Below the pieces are notes generated by a model. The model saw nothing but the letters and a program-made list of their open reading frames with translations, had not been told where the DNA came from and ran no database searches. Shown one piece after another: positions 18,030-25,086 of a stretch of 64,000 bases of DNA; positions within the stretch are counted from its first letter, which is position 1, and every line of letters begins with the position of its first letter. The stretch is taken from contig JAIVHO010000031.1 of NCBI GenBank assembly GCA_020201035.1, positions 1 to 64,000 on the forward strand, given 5' to 3'. The stretch comes from Bacteroidales bacterium (lineage in GTDB: Bacteria; Bacteroidota; Bacteroidia; Bacteroidales; VadinHA17). A program made the translations under genes and the position numbers.

Positions 18030-18971
18030 TCAGTTTCCGGAACCACGGATATAATCAGCGGCAGCAAGTGCCGCAACAGTACCGTCTGCCACTGCCGTAG
18101 TAACCTGCCTGAATCGTTTCGGAACAGCATCACCGGCGGCAAATACACCTTCTATATTTGTCTCCATCAGAGATGAGACAACTATCTCTTCCCTTTCATT
18201 CATCATAACCCTCTCCCTAAAGAATCCTGTATTGGGTAAATAACCTATAAAGATAAATACGCCATCAGCAGCCAGTTCCGTCATGGTGCCATCAGCCATA
18301 TTTTCAATCCGCACGCCTTCAACAGTTGATCCTCCATATATCTCCCTTAACTCTGACTGAAGGATTATTTCTATCCTGTCATTCTGCCTGACCTCCTCAA
18401 TAGCATGTGCAAAGGCCTGAAAATGATCAAACTGATGCACGATAGTAACCTTTGATGCATATTTTGTAAGTGAAACAGCCTCTTCAAGTGCTGAATTACC
18501 ACCTCCCACAACAACAACATGTTTGTCGGTGAAAAAATCACCATCACAGGTGGCACAGTACGATACCCCGGATCCTTTAAACTTCTCCTCACCCGGAATA
18601 TTGAGCATCCTTGGTTTTCCTCCGGGGGTAAGAATCAATGATTTTGACCGGTAGCTCTCTTTACCGTTTACCGTAACACTTTTTATCTCCCCCTCCATTT
18701 CCAGAGAGGTAATTTTGATATTTGATTTTATACTGCATCCAAAGCTTTTTGCCTGGTTTTTCATTGTATTGATAAGAGAAAAACCTGTGGTAGTTTCAAC
18801 CCCCGGATAATTGGCTATCTCATTGGTCAGAGTTACCTGTCCGCCCGTAGCTCCCTCATTCAGAATCAGTGTCCTGAGCCTGCTTCTTGAAGCATATATC
18901 CCTGCTGTGAGTCCGGCCGGACCAGCACCAAGTATAATAATGTCATAAACGCCATTTTCTTTCTGCATCAT
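18030..18971 (-). CDS. trxB: Thioredoxin reductase
   Basis: The 313-residue flavoprotein has the FAD-binding loop ILGAGPAGLTAGIYASRS, the redox motif CATCDG near residue 140, the NADPH loop VVVGGGNSALEEA and the C-terminal FAAGDAVPKRFRQVTTAVADG. It reduces thioredoxin-like proteins with NADPH. It lies 22 bases downstream of a thioredoxin-like gene on the same strand, which is probably one of its substrates. Confidence 0.95.
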   Translation of the reverse strand: MMQKENGVYDIIILGAGPAGLTAGIYASRSRLRTLILNEGATGGQVTLTNEIANYPGVETTTGFSLINTMKNQAKSFGCSIKSNIKITSLEMEGEIKSVTVNGKESYRSKSLILTPGGKPRMLNIPGEEKFKGSGVSYCATCDGDFFTDKHVVVVGGGNSALEEAVSLTKYASKVTIVHQFDHFQAFAHAIEEVRQNDRIEIILQSELREIYGGSTVEGVRIENMADGTMTELAADGVFIFIGYLPNTGFFRERVMMNEREEIVVSSLMETNIEGVFAAGDAVPKRFRQVTTAVADGTVAALAAADYIRGSGN

Positions 18972-18993
18972 TATCTGACTTTATGAAACAGGA

Positions 18994-19353
18994 TTATTGC
19001 TGCATTACAAATTCTGTACTTAATATATCAGCGATCTGTTCCCTGCTCTGAATACTGGATGTAGCAGCAGCAACCTCGCCGTTCCTGTAATACATGGTGA
19101 ACGGAAGACCCATAAAATTGCGGCATTCAGGAGCATTTCTGATAACAGCAGCTTCAGGGTTATCAAAACCCATTACAGCAAACTTAATATGTTCATAATC
19201 TTGCTCTTCAACCATCTCCTCCATCACATCATACACGGGAATACACATTGGACCCATCCTGCCACAGCAAACCATAACATTTTCATTTTCATTGATATAA
19301 TTCTGCAACTCCTGTGCTGATGTAAACTCCTTAAGATTTGTCTGTAGATACAT
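18994..19353 (-). CDS. Thioredoxin-like protein with atypical Cys spacing
   Basis: The ATG at 19353 gives 119 residues (MYLQTNLKEFTSAQEL...); an upstream TTG is unlikely because it would overlap the promoter. The fold is thioredoxin-like, with the family's cis-Pro in GLPFTMYYRNG. The usual CGPC is replaced by VCCGRMGPMCIP, so the Cys pair is separated by six or seven residues, and one more Cys occurs in APECRNF. It is probably co-transcribed with trxB, which suggests redox activity, but the geometry differs from classical thioredoxin. Confidence 0.75.
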   Translation of the reverse strand: MYLQTNLKEFTSAQELQNYINENENVMVCCGRMGPMCIPVYDVMEEMVEEQDYEHIKFAVMGFDNPEAAVIRNAPECRNFMGLPFTMYYRNGEVAAATSSIQSREQIADILSTEFVMQQ

Positions 19354-19389
19354 TGTTATGCTTTTTTGATTAATACTTTGTTGACGGTG

Positions 19390-19397
19390 CAAAATTA
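19390..19397 (-). promoter_or_regulatory. Putative -7 element for the thioredoxin-like/trxB operon
   Basis: Minus-strand TAATTTTG matches the Bacteroidota -7 box and lies about 37 bases before the ATG at 19353. No clear TTG -33 box is seen at the right distance. Confidence 0.45.
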
Positions 19398-19492
19398 GTC
19401 AGCTTCCTTACATAACCGGAAAACCGGACCTGAACTATACCGGTTTAAAAACTGAATAAATACAACTACTACTATATTTTTTTACTTTTGCA

Positions 19493-19500
19493 TCAGCAGT
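19493..19500 (+). promoter_or_regulatory. Putative -7 element for the Crp/Fnr gene
   Basis: TACTTTTG fits TAnnTTTG and lies 16 bases before the ATG at 19517, giving a leader of about 10 bases. It is divergent from the trxB operon promoter about 100 bases away. Confidence 0.5.
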
Positions 19501-19516
19501 TTACATTTATAGTCAG

Positions 19517-20209
19517 ATGAACTCTCAAAAAAACAGAACCGTTTCAGACAATACCTGTCCGGGCTATCTCTCCTGTTTTGATACCCTTACCGATGATCAG
19601 ACGGAGATGGTAAAATCAGGATCCAGGCAGATAATATACAATGCCGGGGAAACCATTCTAAAGCAGGGCCTCTATTCACCATATGTTATATTTCTTATTT
19701 CCGGGTTTGCAAAGATGTACCTTGAGGCAGACAGGAACAGACAGATTATTACCCACCTGGCAGGCAAAGGGGATTTCATCTCATTTTCTCCTGTATTCAA
19801 TGAGCATCCACACAAATATTCCGCTTCAGCCCTGACAGATTGTGAAGTATGTCTTATAGAGACTTCAGGTATAAGGAAACTTCTGCACCTGAACAGCACA
19901 TTTGGTTTTACCATTACTGCCCGTAACTGGCAGACGGAATCGCGGCTGATAGACCTGCTGGCAAGTCATTCGCTCCGGCATATGCCAGGCAGGCTTGCCA
20001 CTGCCATTCTTTACCTTAATGACAAAGGGGGCACTGATATCTTTAACCATCTTTCACGGAAAGACCTGGCCGGATTTGCAAATATAAACGCTGAAAGCAC
20101 GGTAAAGCTTCTCAAGGAGTTTGAACAGGATGGCATTATATCCCTTAACTCCAAGGAGATAATAATTACTAAGCGTGATGAGCTGGAGAAAATTGCATTA
20201 AGAGGATAA
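19517..20209 (+). CDS. Crp/Fnr family transcriptional regulator
   Basis: The 230-residue protein has an N-terminal cyclic-nucleotide-binding-like beta barrel (about residues 25-130, with the IYNAGETILKQG strand pattern and GDFISF) and a C-terminal winged helix (LSRKDLAGFANINAESTVKLLKEFEQDGII). The nucleotide-contact residues of CRP are not obvious. Cys residues near the N terminus (Cys14, Cys19) and in DCEVC do not reproduce the FNR cluster spacing, so the sensed signal is unknown. It faces the thioredoxin/trxB operon, so redox control is a plausible guess. Confidence 0.88.
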   Translation: MNSQKNRTVSDNTCPGYLSCFDTLTDDQTEMVKSGSRQIIYNAGETILKQGLYSPYVIFLISGFAKMYLEADRNRQIITHLAGKGDFISFSPVFNEHPHKYSASALTDCEVCLIETSGIRKLLHLNSTFGFTITARNWQTESRLIDLLASHSLRHMPGRLATAILYLNDKGGTDIFNHLSRKDLAGFANINAESTVKLLKEFEQDGIISLNSKEIIITKRDELEKIALRG

Positions 20210-20234
20210 CCGGAGAAAGATTGGAAACTTGCTG

Positions 20235-21371
20235 TTATGACAGCCTGTTCCTGTAATCCGGGTATCCGAACCTGCGGAGCACCTGAAAACTGCCATCAAC
20301 CCGCCAAAGAACTATATCCGGATGATCCACACCATTGAATGTTGTTGTTTTAACCATTGTATAGTGCATCATATCAAGGAAGACAATACGGTCACCGGGC
20401 TCGAGCTCCCTTTCAAAAGACCAATCGCCCATAAAATCACCGGAGAGGCATGAATTACCTCCAAGTCTGTAAACCGGCTTACCCTCTTCCGGATCTGTTC
20501 CGCCGATTACAACCGGCTTATAGGGCATCTCAAGGCAATCAGGCATATGAGCCGTAAAACTTACATCCAGAATTGCCGTTCTGATTTCCATGTTTGAAAC
20601 TATATCCCCCACGGTTGAAACCAGCTCTCCCGTCTCCCATGCAAATGCACTTCCTGGTTCCAGGATAACCTCCAGATCATATTTACTTCTGAATGCGGTA
20701 AGTATTTTTACAAGGTGAGCGGTATCATAATCCTTGTGTGTAATCAGGTGTCCTCCGCCCATATTTATCCACCTCATTCTTGAAAACAGGTGGCCGAACT
20801 TCTCTTCAACAACCTCGAGGGTCTTTTCAAGGGTATAGGAGTCTGACTCAAAGAGTACATGAAAATGAAGACCTTCGATACCATCAGGCAATCCATCCTT
20901 CAGCTCTTCAGCAGTAACTCCGAAGCGGGAGCCCGGTGAACAGGGGTTGTAGAGTCCGTGAGCTATTTCACTATATTCAGGGTTGATTCTTAATCCGGCA
21001 CTTACCGTTTTGTATCTGCTGAGAGGCTCCCTGAAACGGTTATACTGATCAACCGAGTTAAATGTTAAATGAGAGCTCATTGACGCAATGGCATCAAACT
21101 CCTCAGCTTTATACAGGGGTGAATAGGTATGAGCCTTTGCCCCCATCTCCTCAAAACATAGCTGAACCTCCGAAAGAGAGCTTGCAGCAGCAGTTTCGAT
21201 ATATTCCCTGAAGATTCCGAACACTTTCCACATTGCAAAAGCCTTAAAGGCCAGAATAATCTTTACCCCGGCCTCCCTGCCACAGTTGCTGATAAGATCA
21301 AGATTTTTTCTGAGCCTCTCCTCATCCAGCACATAGCAGGGTGAAGGAAGCTTACTGTAATCAACAGGCAT
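20235..21371 (-). CDS. nspC: Carboxynorspermidine decarboxylase
   Basis: The 378-residue protein is a PLP-dependent fold III decarboxylase. The PLP Lys lies in ILAFKAFAMWK near residue 43, the HFHVLFES and NMGGGHLIT blocks form the phosphate site, and GGNSCLSGDFMGDW holds the C-terminal substrate Cys/Asp. The short FKAFAMW context separates NspC from lysine or DAP decarboxylases. It removes CO2 from carboxynorspermidine or carboxyspermidine to give the triamine. It follows the dehydrogenase gene that makes its substrate. Confidence 0.92.
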   Translation of the reverse strand: MPVDYSKLPSPCYVLDEERLRKNLDLISNCGREAGVKIILAFKAFAMWKVFGIFREYIETAAASSLSEVQLCFEEMGAKAHTYSPLYKAEEFDAIASMSSHLTFNSVDQYNRFREPLSRYKTVSAGLRINPEYSEIAHGLYNPCSPGSRFGVTAEELKDGLPDGIEGLHFHVLFESDSYTLEKTLEVVEEKFGHLFSRMRWINMGGGHLITHKDYDTAHLVKILTAFRSKYDLEVILEPGSAFAWETGELVSTVGDIVSNMEIRTAILDVSFTAHMPDCLEMPYKPVVIGGTDPEEGKPVYRLGGNSCLSGDFMGDWSFERELEPGDRIVFLDMMHYTMVKTTTFNGVDHPDIVLWRVDGSFQVLRRFGYPDYRNRLS

Positions 21372-21408
21372 ATCAGTATGTTATTGGGCTTAAATAGATA
21401 ATCAAATC

Positions 21409-22602
21409 CTACAATTCAAGGTCGGCGCCATGTATCTCGTGCCAGGGCAAACCCAGCTCCGCGACCTTCTCCAGAAACGGATCTGGATCAAACTCCTCCA
21501 CGTTAAACACCCCGGCCTTTTTCCATAGGCCCTGCAGGTACATTATAGCTCCCGTTACAGCCGGCACTCCTGTTGTATAGCTTACAGCCTGAGCTCCTGT
21601 CTCCCTGTATGCCTCCTCGTGACTGCAGTTATTGTAGATATAGTAACTCTTCTCCTTACCATCCTTAAGACCCCGGATACGGCACCCTATAGATGTTAGC
21701 CCGCTATAGTTCTCTCCCAATTGACCAGGATCAGGCAGTACCGCTTTCAGAAACCTGATAGGCACTATCTCCTTTCCCTCATACATTACAGGCTCAATAC
21801 CTGCCATTCCAATATTCTGTATCACCCTCAGATGGGTGAGATACTCCTGACCGAAGGTCATCCAGAACCTTGCTCTTTTAATTGCAGGATAGTTCTTTAC
21901 AAGTGATTCCAGCTCTTCATGGTAGATAAGATATGACTCCCTGGGGCCAATCTCAGGATATGTCAGAGGCATATGTATCTCGTGAGGCTCTGTGATTACC
22001 CATTTACCATTTTCCCAGTACTTTCCCTTCTGGGTAACCTCACGGATATTTATCTCAGGATTAAAATTTGTTGCGAAGGCCTTTCCATGATCACCCGCGT
22101 TACAATCCACGATATCAAGATAGTGAATCTCATCAAAGTGATGTTTGGCTGCCCGGGCAGTAAATATACTTGTAACACCCGGGTCAAATCCGCATCCCAG
22201 AATCGCTGTTATGCCGGCCTCACGGAACCTGTCATTGTAGGCCCACTGCCAGCTGTACTCAAATTTAGCCTCATCCAGTGGTTCATAGTTGGCTGTATCC
22301 AGATAGGCAACTCCTGTTTCAAGGCATGCATCCATAATATGGAGATCCTGATATGGCAGGGCCACATTTACTACAATATCTGGTTTGTATGACCTTATAA
22401 GACTCACCAGTTCAGGCACATTATCGGCATCTACGCGTGCCGTTTTAATCCGGTTGCCACCCACACGGCGGGCAATTGCTTCACACTTCTCCAGTGTCCG
22501 GCTTGCCAGCATTATATCACTGAAAATATGAGGAAGTGAGGCCATTTTTACTGCTACAACCGTACCAACTCCCCCGGCTCCTATTATCAGAACTTTTCCC
22601 AT
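21409..22602 (-). CDS. Carboxynorspermidine synthase (saccharopine dehydrogenase-like)
   Basis: The 397-residue protein has an N-terminal Rossmann loop (VLIIGAGGVGTVVAVKMA) and the saccharopine dehydrogenase fold, with ILGCGFDPGVTSIFTARA and a CSHEEAYRETGAQAVSYTTGVPA segment typical of carboxynorspermidine dehydrogenase (CANSDH/CASDH). It condenses aspartate semialdehyde with a diamine, using NADPH. It starts the operon and is followed 37 bases later by nspC, which confirms the pathway. A good AAAGGAAG ribosome-binding site lies before the ATG. Confidence 0.9.
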   Translation of the reverse strand: MGKVLIIGAGGVGTVVAVKMASLPHIFSDIMLASRTLEKCEAIARRVGGNRIKTARVDADNVPELVSLIRSYKPDIVVNVALPYQDLHIMDACLETGVAYLDTANYEPLDEAKFEYSWQWAYNDRFREAGITAILGCGFDPGVTSIFTARAAKHHFDEIHYLDIVDCNAGDHGKAFATNFNPEINIREVTQKGKYWENGKWVITEPHEIHMPLTYPEIGPRESYLIYHEELESLVKNYPAIKRARFWMTFGQEYLTHLRVIQNIGMAGIEPVMYEGKEIVPIRFLKAVLPDPGQLGENYSGLTSIGCRIRGLKDGKEKSYYIYNNCSHEEAYRETGAQAVSYTTGVPAVTGAIMYLQGLWKKAGVFNVEEFDPDPFLEKVAELGLPWHEIHGADLEL

Positions 22603-22798
22603 ATCAATATCTTCCTTTCAGATTAAATTTCAATACTACCTACTATAAGTCACAAACTGTAATATCCGGAAAGAATAATTTCACTCTGACCAACAATTAT
22701 GCGTGGCACTGATTATTCATTCGCAATTGGCTGAACAAACATTTTCGCAATGCAGCGGTTTTAACAAAACTTAAATTTAATAAAAAGTACACGGCCGG

Positions 22799-22806
22799 CA
22801 AAATTA
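22799..22806 (-). promoter_or_regulatory. Possible -7 element upstream of the carboxynorspermidine operon
   Basis: Minus-strand TAATTTTG lies about 200 bases upstream of the ATG at 22602. If it is the real promoter, the operon has a leader of about 190 nt. The leader has short open frames but no hairpin-plus-T-run that I can see. Confidence 0.35.
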
Positions 22807-22825
22807 GAAAAAATCCCTTATACTG

Positions 22826-23662
22826 CTATACTTCACTAAGCCCTGAATTACCTCCTGAAAACAGCTCTCTGCATTTCCCAAGACTCTCAGGAGTGCCTAT
22901 ATCAATCCAGAATCCGCCACCATCATCATATGAATTGACCAGTCCGGATGCTGCAGCCTCAAGGTAAACATCCCTCATGGAATAAACTCCCTCCTTCATA
23001 AACCTGAATATCTGAGGATTAATAACAGAGACAGCAGTAAAGGGTGTCTCACGCAGCCGGCAGATACTCCCTGATGAGTCTATACCCTCATTTCCGGAGG
23101 CATCACCTTCAGAGATCCCTTTCCGTCTCGATACGCTGTCAGTGATTAATTTCCAGCCTTCTACCATTATTCTTTCGTTGCCTTGCCTGTTAAGCCATCC
23201 TGCCAGCACCCCACCGGGATCTGTAAGAAAGACCCGTGACGCCTCCCTCTGTCTGAGTGCAAGAGTGGCAACGGCTCCCGTTTCAATGTTAAACCTGTAA
23301 AGGGACCCAATATCCATATCTGTAACAATATCACCATTATACAGAACAAACGGCTCTACTCCAAAAAAGTGCCTGGCATTATAGAGTCCGCCTCCTGTAT
23401 CAAGAAGTCTCTCCCTTTCATCGGAAAAGGTAAAAGAAGCACCTGTCCGTGCTGCAAAGGAAGAAGCCTTCTCCTCAATCATATCAGCATGATGGTGAAT
23501 ATTAATTATGATATCAGAGAACCCGTACGCCACAAGTTTACGGGTAATCCATTCCAGGAGGGTTATTCCTCCTATATCTGTTAATATTTTTGGCCTGTCA
23601 GCAGTTTCGGGCCCCAGTCGGGTACCCAGTCCGGCCGCAAGTATCATTGCCTTCTTATTCAT
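22826..23662 (-). CDS. MurU-like sugar-1-phosphate nucleotidyltransferase
   Basis: The 278-residue protein has the nucleotidyltransferase signature MILAAGLGTRLGPETADRPKIL, the metal-binding YNGDIVTDMD, and FWIDIGTPESL near the C terminus. In the MurU subgroup the enzyme activates MurNAc-1-phosphate to UDP-MurNAc. It begins on the last base of the upstream phosphotransferase gene (overlap of one base, TGATG type), and the kinase plus transferase pair is the AmgK-MurU peptidoglycan-recycling module. A generic mannose-1-phosphate guanylyltransferase is the alternative. A small loop near residues 180-200 is Gly/Ser-rich. Confidence 0.78.
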   Translation of the reverse strand: MNKKAMILAAGLGTRLGPETADRPKILTDIGGITLLEWITRKLVAYGFSDIIINIHHHADMIEEKASSFAARTGASFTFSDERERLLDTGGGLYNARHFFGVEPFVLYNGDIVTDMDIGSLYRFNIETGAVATLALRQREASRVFLTDPGGVLAGWLNRQGNERIMVEGWKLITDSVSRRKGISEGDASGNEGIDSSGSICRLRETPFTAVSVINPQIFRFMKEGVYSMRDVYLEAAASGLVNSYDDGGGFWIDIGTPESLGKCRELFSGGNSGLSEV

Positions 23663-24699
23663 CAGGTCCCTGATTTTTCAATTCTGGCAGCAGTTTCCCT
23701 GAAGAGGCCGGCAGCAACCATATTATACATCTCCGGCAGTTTTAATCCCTCATCCCTTGCCCTGAGCAGAAGCATTTCCAGATCATTAAGGGCAGGATAT
23801 ATGGAATCTGCAAATCCGGGTTTTCCTTCGTATAGTCCTCTGTATCCAAATGCCCCCAGTGCCTGCATCAGGCGAATAACGGAAAACCCTGTCATGTGAA
23901 TAAGAAACTGTGACCGCTCATAGCCTGTTGCCGAGCAAAACCCGGCAACATAATGATCAGTCAGTATCCTTCTTGTTTCTTCCGGCATCTTCAGCTTAGC
24001 ATCAAAAACAAGGGACGCGGCATCGTAGTGCGGCGCTCCAAGCCTGCCGCCCTGATAGTCTATAAAAAACGGATTTCCGTTAACAATCATAATATTGGCT
24101 GACTGAAAATCACGATAAAGGAAATAGTCTGACCGGGCCTGGCAGAGAAATGCTGCCAGTTCATGAAAATCCATCTCCAGCCGTTTCTCATTAAACGGTA
24201 TCCTGGCGAGTTTGAGGAACATATACTTAAAATAGTTCATATCCCACAGCATCGACTGGTTGTCAAACTGCCTGTGAGGATGACATAGCGACAGATCCAG
24301 CCCTTTGATCCCCTCTACCTGAAAAACAATCAGGTAATCCAGTATCCTTTTGAAAAGTTCATCGATCTGTTGGGACCATCTTTCGCTCTCAGGAAGAGAG
24401 TTAAGGTGATCCAGGAGCGTAATATCGCCCAGATCCGTGAGAAAGCAAATATTATCATCTTCATCATAATACAACAGCTCAGGTACAGGTAGCCCGGAAT
24501 TAATAAAGTGTCTGGTAAAACCCGTAAAAGCCCTGTTCTCATCCCTGTCAGGATTAATCACACCGATAACCCGGTCCCCGTCCCTGCCTGCACGATAATA
24601 CCTGCGATCCGAACCCGATGCCGGCAACCGGTCTGTCACCGCGGGGGTGTAGCCCCATAATCCCGAAAAATGGCTTATGATTATTCTGGTATCATTCAT
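23662..24699 (-). CDS. AmgK-like sugar kinase (aminoglycoside phosphotransferase fold)
   Basis: The 345-residue protein has an APH-type kinase fold: the ATP-binding N lobe with RRYYRAG, the catalytic loop YRDFQSANIMI (H/Y-R-D-x-Q-x-x-N) near residue 195 and the metal-binding FIDYQGGRLG. AmgK phosphorylates the anomeric OH of MurNAc and GlcNAc. With the MurU-like gene that overlaps it, it would salvage cell-wall sugars without de novo synthesis. Its ATG lies inside the first unit of a 61-bp tandem repeat that extends upstream. Confidence 0.8.
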   Translation of the reverse strand: MNDTRIIISHFSGLWGYTPAVTDRLPASGSDRRYYRAGRDGDRVIGVINPDRDENRAFTGFTRHFINSGLPVPELLYYDEDDNICFLTDLGDITLLDHLNSLPESERWSQQIDELFKRILDYLIVFQVEGIKGLDLSLCHPHRQFDNQSMLWDMNYFKYMFLKLARIPFNEKRLEMDFHELAAFLCQARSDYFLYRDFQSANIMIVNGNPFFIDYQGGRLGAPHYDAASLVFDAKLKMPEETRRILTDHYVAGFCSATGYERSQFLIHMTGFSVIRLMQALGAFGYRGLYEGKPGFADSIYPALNDLEMLLLRARDEGLKLPEMYNMVAAGLFRETAARIEKSGT

Positions 24700-25034
24700 C
24701 CGGTAAAAATAGTAAATAATGAATTCTCAAAAGGCTGAAGATTGCTCCGGTATCATTCACCCGGTAAAAATAGTAAATAATGAATGCTCAGAAGGCTGAA
24801 GATTGCTCCGGTATCATTCATCCGGTAAAAATAGTAAATAATGAATGCTCAGAAGGCTGAAGATTGCTCCGGTATCATTCACCCGGTAAAAATAGTAAAT
24901 AATGAATGCTCAGAAGGCTGATGAGTGTTCTGGCATCATTCACCCGGTAAAAATAATAAATAATGAATGCTCAAAAGGCTGATGATTGTTCTGGTATCAT
25001 TCATCCGGTAAAAATAATAAATAATGAATGCTCA
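24693..25034. repeat. 61-bp tandem repeat, about 5.6 units, carrying copies of the amgK start region
   Basis: Units begin at 24693, 24754, 24815, 24876, 24937 and 24998 (the last is partial). Each starts with CATTCATCC or CATTCACCC and contains GGTAAAAAT, TAAATAATGAATGCTCA and AGGCTGA. The ATG of the amgK-like gene is the reverse complement of the first CAT. Unit identity is high, with a few C/T and A/G differences. The array fills most of the 387-bp gap before the divergent GH3 gene. Confidence 0.95.
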
Positions 25035-25062
25035 ATAAGAGGCATGAGGGAAGATATTTTTA

Positions 25063-25070
25063 TACTTTTG
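25063..25070 (+). promoter_or_regulatory. Putative -7 element of the GH3/beta-lactamase gene
   Basis: TACTTTTG fits TAnnTTTG and lies 16 bases before the ATG at 25087 (22 before the ATG at 25093). It is just outside the 61-bp repeats. Confidence 0.5.
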
Positions 25071-25086
25071 GGATCATATATCTTTT

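Noticed and set aside
24693-25034. CRISPR array
   Set aside because: The 61-bp, 23-bp and 8-bp arrays are contiguous repeats without unique spacers, and no cas genes are in the window.
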